Below are positions 27,347 through 35,451 of a DNA stretch of 64,000 nt, piece by piece; within the stretch, counting starts at the first letter, position 1, and every line of letters begins with the position of its first letter. Origin of the DNA: Brachymonas denitrificans (GTDB lineage: Bacteria > Pseudomonadota > Gammaproteobacteria > Burkholderiales > Burkholderiaceae_C); NCBI RefSeq assembly GCF_907163135.1, contig NZ_CAJQUA010000001.1, positions 1,317,001 to 1,381,000 of the forward strand, read 5' to 3'. Under the pieces are notes generated by a model, which did not search any database, was not told the DNA's origin, and worked only from the letters and a program-made list of their open reading frames with translations. The position numbers and the translations under genes were made by a program.

Positions 27347-27441
27347 ATATTCGATCGGGGCGCAAAGCACGAAGCGTGTAGCACGGGCTTGGCAGTTGGC
27401 TCGCCTCTTGGCGGCACAGCCACACCCTGCACAGTCTTGCC

Positions 27442-28287
27442 TTACAGCGCGCCGAACTGGCCTGCCTCAAGGTCCAGGCGGGCCTGCGCCAGTTCTTCCG
27501 CCGTGTTCAGGATCAGCCCGTCTTCCCCCGCCACTTCCTCGTTCAGCGGCTCGGCGCTCACCAGGATCAGACGCGTGTCTTCCCAGGCCGTGAGCAGCAC
27601 TTCGTCCCCCACGCGGTCGATCACCACCAGCTGACGGTCGGTGACGGGATGGGGCCAGTAGCTGGCCTCGAGCCGGCCATCCAGCACCAGCACCACGGCA
27701 TACCAGCCGGTGGGAAGCGGTACGGTGGCGCTGTGGCCCTGGCGCAGATCCATGGTCCACAATTGCACGGGGCCTACGGTTTCTGCCGGGCCCAGCTGAC
27801 CTTCGTATTCGCCGGCAATCACGCGCAGCGTTCCGGCGCCTTCAGGCAACGTCACTTGCGGAATGGCCGCGCTGGCCAGGTGCTGGCTGTGCGGGGGTGT
27901 CATCTTGAATTGCGCGGGCAGGTTGACCAGCACATGGGTCAGCTCCACCGGCTCTGCGCCCTGCACCGTTTCGCTGCGCAGCAGGCCGCTGCCCGCCGTC
28001 AGCCACTGGGCATCGCCTTGCTGCAGCTGCACGCGGTTGCCGGCAGAATCCCGGGCCTCCACGCTGCCACGCGTCACCAGCGTGACGATTTCGCAACCGC
28101 GCAGTGCCTGCGCATCGGTGCTGCCTCCGGCCAGTTGCTGTCCGGCGGGCGGCACATGGTCCACCTGCGCGACCGGATTGATCTGCCGGCCCAGCCCCTG
28201 GCTGCCGAAGAAAACATGGCCCTCATAGGCATTGCCAAACTGGCGCGCAGCGGGGGCCATGGTGACCCCGATGACTTTCTTTTTCAT
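27442..28287 (-). CDS. Pirin-like protein lacking most canonical metal ligands
   Basis: 281 aa bicupin of the pirin family. The fold signature is present (RGCEIVTLVTRGSVEARDS, then GDAQWLTAGSGLLRSE), but the HPHRG motif carrying two iron ligands reads QALRG (residues 60-64), and the third histidine of HSE is Arg104; only Glu106 remains. It is therefore unlikely to be an iron-dependent quercetinase-type pirin. It lies 18 bases after the NosL-like gene as the last gene of the nos operon, which suggests a role linked to that respiratory cluster; the function is unknown to me. Confidence 0.8.
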   Translation of the reverse strand: MKKKVIGVTMAPAARQFGNAYEGHVFFGSQGLGRQINPVAQVDHVPPAGQQLAGGSTDAQALRGCEIVTLVTRGSVEARDSAGNRVQLQQGDAQWLTAGSGLLRSETVQGAEPVELTHVLVNLPAQFKMTPPHSQHLASAAIPQVTLPEGAGTLRVIAGEYEGQLGPAETVGPVQLWTMDLRQGHSATVPLPTGWYAVVLVLDGRLEASYWPHPVTDRQLVVIDRVGDEVLLTAWEDTRLILVSAEPLNEEVAGEDGLILNTAEELAQARLDLEAGQFGAL

Positions 28288-28305
28288 GAACTTCCTGTGT
28301 GTTTA

Positions 28306-28971
28306 CTACATGTTTTCGTGCATGGCGTGCGAACGGTCGCTCGACAGGCTCTTGAGGATGGAGGGCGTGATGTCGCCAAAGGCCAGCACCTTGCCGCCGC
28401 GCCGGCCGGCAAATTCCTGCGCCGCCTCGCGTGTGGGAAAGGCCGGCAGATCGCCCATGCGCATGGGGCCGAGTGCATCGGAGCCATGCACGTACCAGGC
28501 CTTGTCGTGCGCCAGCCACTGGCCGGTGCGGCCGTAGGTGACCCAGGCCGAGATGATGTCTTCCCGCGTGTAGCCGGGACTGAAACCGGGCACGTTCTTC
28601 AGGAACTGCAGCAGATCGACCGGCGAATCGAAGAAGTGCACGCCGCCGTCCTTGTAGATGACCTGCGCCGCCCAGGCCGGCGTGCGCTCCGGGTACATGC
28701 CGCATACGGGGCAGCGCGCATCCTTGGGAATGGCGCGCGGCGCTTCCATGGGCAGGCCGCTGGCGGGGTCATAGGGATAGGGAGGCGCCACCACGCAGAC
28801 GTGCAGCATGTCCTCCTCCTCGTCGCCGCCGAGCAGGGACATCCAGTAGTTGCGCGACAGGCCAGCAGCTGCGCCGGCACCTGCCACCAGCGCCGCCCCG
28901 CCCCACCACAGCAGGCGGCGGCGCGACAGGCGCCGGTAGCTGGAAGAATCAGGAGGAAGGATGGCTGACAT
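28306..28971 (-). CDS. NosL-family copper-binding protein, second copy
   Basis: 221 aa. An Arg-rich leader (RRLSRRRLLWWGG) and a hydrophobic anchor at residues about 21-38 suggest Tat- or Sec-dependent export with a membrane anchor. The periplasmic domain has a metallochaperone-like CPVCGM (Cys87, Cys90, Met92), then YKDGGVHFFDSP and the domain end IIPSIL-like segment, as in NosL/DUF-type nitrous-oxide maturation proteins. It differs strongly from the upstream NosL (29008-29604), so it is an old paralogue rather than a recent copy. Likely delivers copper to NosZ or another copper enzyme. Confidence 0.82.
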   Translation of the reverse strand: MSAILPPDSSSYRRLSRRRLLWWGGAALVAGAGAAAGLSRNYWMSLLGGDEEEDMLHVCVVAPPYPYDPASGLPMEAPRAIPKDARCPVCGMYPERTPAWAAQVIYKDGGVHFFDSPVDLLQFLKNVPGFSPGYTREDIISAWVTYGRTGQWLAHDKAWYVHGSDALGPMRMGDLPAFPTREAAQEFAGRRGGKVLAFGDITPSILKSLSSDRSHAMHENM

Positions 28972-29007
28972 GGCACTCTCCGCTGCTGGTCGGTACGGGC
29001 TCCGGGC

Positions 29008-29604
29008 TTACATCCGGTCGTCGGTGTTCACGCCGCCGCGCAGGTCGACCATCTCGGGCTTGATGTCGGCCATGCGCACCAGGGTGCCGCCGTATTCGGC
29101 GATGAATTTCTGCGCGTCCTCTTCCTTCGAGAAGCTGGCAAAGGTCGGCCCCATGGAGCCCTTGCGCTTGCTGCCATGCACGTAGATGGCGGTGCGCGCG
29201 TCGATCCAGGCGCCCTTGGGGTTGTCCCAGTCGGTCTGACCCATGTCCTGCACGAAAGCGGCGTCCACCTTGCGCACCACCTCGGGGATGATGAGTGTGT
29301 TGAGCAGCTCCATGGTGTCGCAGAAGAAGGCAGGCTCCTTGGCATCGGCATAGTGGATCTGGCCCTTGGGGCCGGGGTAGTCCACCAGCAGCATGCCGTC
29401 CAGCTCGCAGGAGGTGCCCTGGGTGATCGGGGCCGGCTGGATGGCGCCGGATTTGCCCTCGCCCTCTTTCGAGCCGCACGCAGCCAGCGGGGCAATGCTG
29501 GCGAGCGCCATCAGGCCCAGGAACAGGCGGCGTTCGGAGAAGCGCTCGTCATGGTCGGTGCGCGGTTCGCGGCAGCAGCGGCACAGATAGGTTGTCTTGC
29601 TCAT
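29008..29604 (-). CDS. nosL: NosL copper chaperone lipoprotein
   Basis: 198 aa outer-surface or periplasmic lipoprotein that binds Cu(I) for assembly of the CuZ site of N2O reductase. Lipobox LAAC with Cys43 after an unusually long n-region containing CRCC. The NosL copper-binding region TSCELDGMLLVDYPGPKG follows, then FFCDTMELLN. It starts inside the nosY stop (four-base overlap), so it is translationally coupled to the operon. Confidence 0.92.
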   Translation of the reverse strand: MSKTTYLCRCCREPRTDHDERFSERRLFLGLMALASIAPLAACGSKEGEGKSGAIQPAPITQGTSCELDGMLLVDYPGPKGQIHYADAKEPAFFCDTMELLNTLIIPEVVRKVDAAFVQDMGQTDWDNPKGAWIDARTAIYVHGSKRKGSMGPTFASFSKEEDAQKFIAEYGGTLVRMADIKPEMVDLRGGVNTDDRM

Positions 29605-30419
29605 GGCTTGAATCTCCAGTTGGCCAGTGCCAGCGGCACGGCAATCCACACCAGCATGGCGCCGGTCAATACCCAGATGTTGGCCAGCACCGGCGGCACC
29701 ACGTTCACCAGCCCGTAGGCGCTGCGGATGTCTTCGGTGCTGAATACGTTCATGATGCGGAAAATATCCGTGGGATTCATTAACAGCAGATAAGGAAATG
29801 CATCTCCGCCGTAATGTCCGCTGGTGGCCACCAGAACGCCGAGCAGCACCAGGTCGAACACCAGCACTAACAGGAACCACAGGATCACGGCGCCGCCCGA
29901 GGCGCGGGTGCGGTCGCGCGCGATCACGGACATCAGCACCGCCATGCTCAGGAACGCCAGCCCCATCAGCAGCGAACTCATGACGAAGCCGCCGTAATGG
30001 TAGACGGCCCGCGTGCCGAACTGCATGGTGAGCACCACACCCACCAGCGCCAGCCCCACCAGCATCGCCAGGGTCAGCGCGAGCGCCAGACCCAGGTACT
30101 TGCCGATCAGCAGTTCACCGCGCGTGATGGGCAGCGCCAGCAGCAGATCGAGTGAACCCCGTTCGCGCTCGCCCACGATGGCGTCGAAGCCGAGCAGCAG
30201 CGCAATCAGCGGTACCAGGTAAATCACCAGACTCACCAGGCTGGTGATGGTGAATTCGATGGAACGGATGCCCACGGTGCCCTGCTGGGCGCCACCGGCA
30301 TAGGCTATGACCAGTGAAAATATGGCAAACACCAGCGCCACGGCCAGCACCCAGCGGTTGCGCAGGCGATCGCGGAATTCCTTGGAGGCGATGGTGGCAA
30401 TCTGTCGCAGTTCCATCAT
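29601..30419 (-). CDS. nosY: NosY, membrane permease of the NosDFY ABC complex
   Basis: 272 aa integral membrane protein with six predicted spans (for example LVSLVIYLVPLIALLLGF and MLVGLALVGVVLTM). With NosF and NosD it forms the ABC-type complex needed to build the copper-sulfide centre of NosZ. The start is MMELRQIA, with the first ATG overlapping the nosF stop. It contains the conserved FDAIVGERERGSLDLLLALP segment of this transporter type. Confidence 0.93.
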   Translation of the reverse strand: MMELRQIATIASKEFRDRLRNRWVLAVALVFAIFSLVIAYAGGAQQGTVGIRSIEFTITSLVSLVIYLVPLIALLLGFDAIVGERERGSLDLLLALPITRGELLIGKYLGLALALTLAMLVGLALVGVVLTMQFGTRAVYHYGGFVMSSLLMGLAFLSMAVLMSVIARDRTRASGGAVILWFLLVLVFDLVLLGVLVATSGHYGGDAFPYLLLMNPTDIFRIMNVFSTEDIRSAYGLVNVVPPVLANIWVLTGAMLVWIAVPLALANWRFKP

Positions 30420-31414
30420 GCCTCCTTGCCGGCTGTGGCCGTCGGTTGGACCGGAGTCGTCGACTTGCCGAAGAACATGTCTTCGAGCGAAGGCTCGCTC
30501 ACCTGGATGTCCTGCACGGCGCCATTCCACGCCATCACATGCTGCAGCAGCGGCAGCTTGCTGGCACGTGGCACGCTGAACTGCAGGCCGTTGGCCTGAC
30601 GCTCCACCGGCAGACCGGCCAACTGCGGCGGCAGGCCTGCGATCAGCGCATCACGCTGGGCTGTGGCCATTTGCGGCGAAAGCTGCAGCTGCACGATGAT
30701 GGGCAGGTCATGCATGTCTCGCAGCGCTTCGACGCTGCCGAGTGCCTGTACCTTGCCGTTGGTCAGCACGGCGACGCGGTCCACCCGGTTCTGCAATTCG
30801 GCCAGGATGTGCGAGGTCAGCACAATGGTCAGGCCCTGGTCGCGCAATTCGGCCAGCGTGTCCCAGAAGAAATGGATGGCATGGGGATCCAGGCCGGTGG
30901 TTGGTTCATCCAGGAACAGCACCTGCGGCCTGCCCAGCAGCGCCTGTGCAAAGCCCAGGCGCTGGCGCATGCCCTTGGAATAGGCGCGCACCGGCCGCTT
31001 GCCGGCATGGCCCAGGCCCACGCGCTCGAGCAGCGGCTGGCATTCCGCCTTGTCGATGCGTTTGAGGCGGGCAAAGAAGTGCAGGGTTTCCAGCCCGGTC
31101 AGGTTGTCCCACAGCGCCACGTTCTCGGGCAGGTAGCCGATGTGACGGCGCACGGCGCGGGCGCCGCTGCCCGACACCGGCGCACCGGAAATCCGGATAT
31201 CGCCGCTGCTCACGGCCAGCAGGCCCAGCATCATCTTGAACAGTGTGCTTTTGCCGGCGCCGTTGTGCCCGATCAGGCCGAACACTTCTCCGCGCACGAT
31301 GTCCATGGACACGTCATCCACCGCCGTGAAGGCGCCGAAACGCCGCGTCACGTTGCGCAGGGTAATGACGGGCTCCCCGCCCGCAGGCGATGCCACGTTA
31401 ACTTCTTGGGGCAT
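30416..31414 (-). CDS. nosF: NosF, ABC ATPase of the NosDFY complex
   Basis: 332 aa cytoplasmic ATPase. Walker A GHNGAGKST, signature YSKGMRQRLGFAQAL, Walker B VLFLDEPTTGLDP, H-loop LTSHILAEL. Slightly longer than many NosF proteins because of an N-terminal leader (MPQEVNVASPAGGEP). It overlaps nosD by 17 bases and nosY by 4. Confidence 0.94.
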   Translation of the reverse strand: MPQEVNVASPAGGEPVITLRNVTRRFGAFTAVDDVSMDIVRGEVFGLIGHNGAGKSTLFKMMLGLLAVSSGDIRISGAPVSGSGARAVRRHIGYLPENVALWDNLTGLETLHFFARLKRIDKAECQPLLERVGLGHAGKRPVRAYSKGMRQRLGFAQALLGRPQVLFLDEPTTGLDPHAIHFFWDTLAELRDQGLTIVLTSHILAELQNRVDRVAVLTNGKVQALGSVEALRDMHDLPIIVQLQLSPQMATAQRDALIAGLPPQLAGLPVERQANGLQFSVPRASKLPLLQHVMAWNGAVQDIQVSEPSLEDMFFGKSTTPVQPTATAGKEA

Positions 31415-32705
31415 GGGTAATTTTCCTTGTCAACATATAGCGCCATTTTTCCCAATCGGGAGTAACCGGCTCCATACGGGGGTTCTTTTCCACCACACTG
31501 GGTACGCGCAGCACCGGGAACTGCTGGCCCACCATGCGCAGCACCTGCACTGCGGGGCTGGCCAGCAACAGGCGCACCATGGGGTAGCGCCAGCTCAGGC
31601 GGTCCACCACGTCGTTGGCCTCGTAGGAGATGTCGCCACGGCCGTCGGTATCGCGGTCCCAGCCCCGGTAGTTGCTCCAGTAATTGCCGCGCTTGCCGCC
31701 CCACTGCGTGTCGCGCGTGCCGATGTACTTGATCTGCTCCTGGTTGCCGATGAAGTCGTTCCCGTCCACCTCGTTGCGGGCCGAACCCGACAGGTGCACG
31801 CCGATCTTGTTGTCGGCCACCACGTTGCCGGTGAGTTGAGTGTATTCCACGTCATAGACGAAGAAGCCGCGGCCGTTGCGCATCACCACGTTGTTTTCGA
31901 CCACCGCATCCTGCAGGGTGCGCAACATGATGCCGTGGTCCAGGTTGTCCCAGGCGCGGTTGTTGCGCACCACCTGGTCGCGCACTTCCATCAGCGCCAG
32001 GCCGCTGCGGTTGGCCCAGGTATCGTTGTCTTCCCACACGTTGTAGTAGGAGTTCATGTAGTGCGTGCCGTAACGGCTGTGGTGCATGTTGTTCTGCTTG
32101 AACTCCGCATGGTGCGACACGTCGATGTAGAGCGCATCGCGCACGAAACTCACCTGGTTGCCGATGATCTTCGCGCCCTTGGTGTTGTAGAGCTGGACGC
32201 CGTTGCCGCGCTGAGCGCTGTCGAAATCGCGCTTGCCGGTGATGTTGTTGTTCAGCACCTGCACATCGTCGGCCTTCTCGATCCACAAGCCGAACAGGTT
32301 GTAGTTGAGCCAGCAGTTCTGCACCTTGGCGCGGTGCGCGCCGGGCTGGATGTAGATGCCGGCGTTCTGCTTGAGCAGGCTGCCGCCGGAGTCGGAGACG
32401 ATCATGCCTTCGATCACGACATCGGGCGCCGTCACGCGGATGGTGTCGTCCTTGTCGCCGCCGCTCACGCGCGGACGGTTGATGCCGCGCAGCGTGATGG
32501 TCTTTTCGATGCGCAGGTTCTCTTCATAGCGGCCGCGCTGCACTTCGACCACATCGCCGGGCTGAGCCCTGTCGATGGCGGCCTGGATGCTCTCCCCAGG
32601 TTTCACGCCGATCACGGCCGCCTGCGCTGCCGGCAGCGCCAGCAGACAGGCCAGCAGCACGCCGAGGCGTTGGCGGGGGACACGGTGGGTACTGCTCCGT
32701 GTCAT
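31398..32705 (-). CDS. nosD: NosD, periplasmic copper-site maturation protein
   Basis: 435 aa. Sec signal ending AAQA-AV, then a right-handed parallel beta-helix of repeated short strands (many N-x-x repeats, for example NNNITG and RNNRAWDN), the NosD/CASH fold. Binds copper and works with NosFY in CuZ assembly of N2O reductase. It begins three bases after the nosR stop. Confidence 0.94.
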   Translation of the reverse strand: MTRSSTHRVPRQRLGVLLACLLALPAAQAAVIGVKPGESIQAAIDRAQPGDVVEVQRGRYEENLRIEKTITLRGINRPRVSGGDKDDTIRVTAPDVVIEGMIVSDSGGSLLKQNAGIYIQPGAHRAKVQNCWLNYNLFGLWIEKADDVQVLNNNITGKRDFDSAQRGNGVQLYNTKGAKIIGNQVSFVRDALYIDVSHHAEFKQNNMHHSRYGTHYMNSYYNVWEDNDTWANRSGLALMEVRDQVVRNNRAWDNLDHGIMLRTLQDAVVENNVVMRNGRGFFVYDVEYTQLTGNVVADNKIGVHLSGSARNEVDGNDFIGNQEQIKYIGTRDTQWGGKRGNYWSNYRGWDRDTDGRGDISYEANDVVDRLSWRYPMVRLLLASPAVQVLRMVGQQFPVLRVPSVVEKNPRMEPVTPDWEKWRYMLTRKITHAPRS

Positions 32706-32708
32706 GGC

Positions 32709-35369
32709 TCAGCCTATCGTCATCAGGCCGGTGGCCTTCAGCGCCCAGAACAGCGCCGCACCGATCAGCAGGTTCTTGAAGCCGACATAGGCCAGCATGT
32801 CCATGATGTTGGCACGGCGATATACCGTGCCCCACCAGGGGCCATCCTTCACGTAACGCTTGCCTTGCAGACGGATCAGCACTTCGAACACACTCCATCC
32901 AAACCACCAGCCGATCACCATGATGGGCGAAGCACTGCCCTGCGCGGCCAATACCCACACCAGCGATGCGGCCAGTGCCAGGGCAATGCCGACGGCGGTG
33001 AGGATGCGGCTGCCTTTCCAGCTGTCGCGGTTGAAGGGCCACAAATGGTCCACGATCTCGATCCACAGGCGCTTGATGCCACGGGCTTCGGCCACGGGCG
33101 GCACTGCCACTTCGGTGGGCAGGCGCGGATCTGGCTTCTTCGCCAGCAGCGCAGCGGCGTGCTGCAACTGGCGGTCGTCCTGGATCGGCACGATCGGGAT
33201 GAAGTAGCCGTTCTTGCCAATGGCGGTGAGCGGCTGGCCTTCGCGTTCACGCAGCTTGCGCTCCTTGGCCAGCGGCGGGCAGCCAGTCGTATCCGTATAG
33301 AGGATCATGCAATCCAGGCAGTGCAGGCACTCGCGGTGGTCGATGCGGCCGTCGGCGTCGATCGCCTGCGCGCCACAGCCCTTGGCACAGGCCTTGCAGC
33401 TGTTGCAGTCGGCCTTGCGCTTGAGGCCGAACCAGCGGAAGGTGCTCGGCATGGCCAGCGAGGCGCCCAGCGGACACACGTACTTGCAATACGGACGCTC
33501 GATGAAAATCGACAGACCGAAAATCACCGTCACGAATGTCACGTACGGCCAGCTGCGGTTGGTAATGCCCACCAGGAAGGTGGTCTTGAAGGGTTCCACT
33601 TCCGAGAGTTTCTCGGCCAGCCCCATGGAGAACAGCGACACCACCACCAGACCGAAGAACACCGCGTACTTGATCCACTTCAGGCGGTCATGCCAGACCT
33701 GCGGCAGCTGGAACTGGAAGCGCTTGAGGCCCACGGCGCCGGCCACCTTGTGGATGATCTCCTGGATGGAACCGAACGGGCAGGTCCAGCCGCAGAACAG
33801 GCCGCGGCCAAACACGAAGATGGTGATGAAGATGAAGACCCAGAACAGGAAGATGAACGGGTCGCTCAGGAACAGCGTCCACTCCCACTTGAACAGCAGC
33901 GAGTGCAGCCAGGTCAGCACCTGCGTGATGGACGGTTGCGCCATCATGATGAAGCCGACCCAGACGATGAAGATCATCCAGAATGAATACTTGAAGGCAT
34001 TCACCGGCCACTTGTTCTTGTGCGTGGAGCGGCGCGTAAGCGGATCACGCAGCGCGTACACCACGGTCACGGCCACCAGCAGCAGCGCGAACAGGCTGAT
34101 TTCAACAGCGCGCGATTTCCATACCTTGAGCCAGCTCGGATCCTTTTTCTCGATCTTGGGATGGCCGCCCTGCAGGTATTGCGCCGGCATCCAGTACGGC
34201 GTTTCGAAGTTGGCGAAAGTGCGGGTTCCGGTTTCGCGGTCCACCTTGTTGCCCAGGAAGGTCAGCTGCCACGGGTAGGCATCCGAAAAGGCCTTGGAGC
34301 GCACCATGAAGATGGCCGCCTCGGTGAAGGTCGGCGCGCCCTTGGCCGCCACGCTGTACAGATTCAGCGCATCGGTATCGCGGAAGGTGAAGGTGTCACC
34401 ATCCTGGCGCACCTGCACGCGGTCATAGATGCCGCCGCGCACGAAGCCCGAACCCTTGAAGGATTCCTTGCCGGCGGTGCGGATCACAAAAATCGCCGTC
34501 TCTTCCGGCTTGAGCTGGCTCATCAGGTTCTGCCAGTTGCTCTTGCCGAGCACGGCCTGGCCCACGATGGGCGAATTGAGCGAGCCGAACCACAGCTCGA
34601 TGAAAGGCTCGCCTGTCTTGTCCAGCCCCACCTGCTGCGGCTGCACCACGATGCGGCGCACGGCTTCCTGCTTGACCAGCGTGTTCCAGTCCGGCAGCTC
34701 GGCCCCCTCGGCCAGCGGCACGTACTTGGGCTGCGGCCGGATGGTCTGCGCCATGATGCCGACCTGCTTGGCAATCGCCGCGCCCGAGGTCATCAGCACC
34801 TGGTTCTGTGCAATCACGGTCACGGTGGCGCCGGAAATGGCATCCACGCCGATCACCTCGTCATCGGCATGCGAGGAGCCTACCTCGATCTTGTCCTTGA
34901 CCGACTTGCCGACATACTGGTTGTTGAAATTGATCAGCGCCGACTCGGGAATGCCGAGCAGCAGGATGGGCTCGGAGTGCTTGAGCACCTTCACACCCAC
35001 GAACTTGCCCTCGTTGTCCATGCCGATCAGCGTCACCACCGGCTTGCCGGAATAGGCCGGCGTATCGGTGATGTCGGTGGAGAGCATCACGTAGCCCAGC
35101 CTGGTCTTGCCGTCTGCGCCGTAGGCTTCCACGTAAGGAGGCTGCCCCTTGCGCTCCGAGAACGACGCCGCTCCCGGAAACACATCCTTGCACGGCAGCA
35201 GCGCGCACATGTCCTTGGCGGTGGCCAGATCGGCCGGCAGTTCGGCCTCATAGGCCTGCGAGCCGCCAGCGCCCGTGCCGCTGTTTGTCGACGCCAGTGC
35301 GGGCGATGCCGCCGCAACTGCCAGCCCGACCGCAACGGCCAGCCTGCGCGCAATGCTTAACCAGTTCAT
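32709..35369 (-). CDS. nosR: NosR, membrane flavo-iron-sulfur electron donor/regulator
   Basis: 886 aa polytopic membrane protein required for NosZ maturation and electron supply. Sec signal, then a periplasmic FMN-binding domain with covalent FMN motif SGATVT (about residue 178). Membrane spans follow with two cysteine motifs CGWTCPFGS and CKYVCPLGAS, and a cytoplasmic ferredoxin domain with CNSCKACAKGCG and CLHCLDCMILYTDTTGCP. Located after nosZ rather than before it. Confidence 0.96.
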   Translation of the reverse strand: MNWLSIARRLAVAVGLAVAAASPALASTNSGTGAGGSQAYEAELPADLATAKDMCALLPCKDVFPGAASFSERKGQPPYVEAYGADGKTRLGYVMLSTDITDTPAYSGKPVVTLIGMDNEGKFVGVKVLKHSEPILLLGIPESALINFNNQYVGKSVKDKIEVGSSHADDEVIGVDAISGATVTVIAQNQVLMTSGAAIAKQVGIMAQTIRPQPKYVPLAEGAELPDWNTLVKQEAVRRIVVQPQQVGLDKTGEPFIELWFGSLNSPIVGQAVLGKSNWQNLMSQLKPEETAIFVIRTAGKESFKGSGFVRGGIYDRVQVRQDGDTFTFRDTDALNLYSVAAKGAPTFTEAAIFMVRSKAFSDAYPWQLTFLGNKVDRETGTRTFANFETPYWMPAQYLQGGHPKIEKKDPSWLKVWKSRAVEISLFALLLVAVTVVYALRDPLTRRSTHKNKWPVNAFKYSFWMIFIVWVGFIMMAQPSITQVLTWLHSLLFKWEWTLFLSDPFIFLFWVFIFITIFVFGRGLFCGWTCPFGSIQEIIHKVAGAVGLKRFQFQLPQVWHDRLKWIKYAVFFGLVVVSLFSMGLAEKLSEVEPFKTTFLVGITNRSWPYVTFVTVIFGLSIFIERPYCKYVCPLGASLAMPSTFRWFGLKRKADCNSCKACAKGCGAQAIDADGRIDHRECLHCLDCMILYTDTTGCPPLAKERKLREREGQPLTAIGKNGYFIPIVPIQDDRQLQHAAALLAKKPDPRLPTEVAVPPVAEARGIKRLWIEIVDHLWPFNRDSWKGSRILTAVGIALALAASLVWVLAAQGSASPIMVIGWWFGWSVFEVLIRLQGKRYVKDGPWWGTVYRRANIMDMLAYVGFKNLLIGAALFWALKATGLMTIG

Positions 35370-35392
35370 GACTACTCCACGCTTGCAAACAA

Positions 35393-35428
35393 GACCGGGG
35401 GCGGGCCCTTGTCAACCCGGCCCCGGTC
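35393..35428 (-). promoter_or_regulatory. Hairpin between nosZ and nosR
   Basis: Arms of 13 bp (GACCGGGGCCGGG against CCCGCCCCCGGTC, one mismatch) in the 82-bp gap. On the minus strand it is followed by TTGTTTG, a weak T-run. It could partly terminate, or protect the nosZ message so that nosZ is made in excess of the accessory genes. Confidence 0.55.
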
Positions 35429-35451
35429 TGCCTTGGCTCCCTGTCGGGAAA

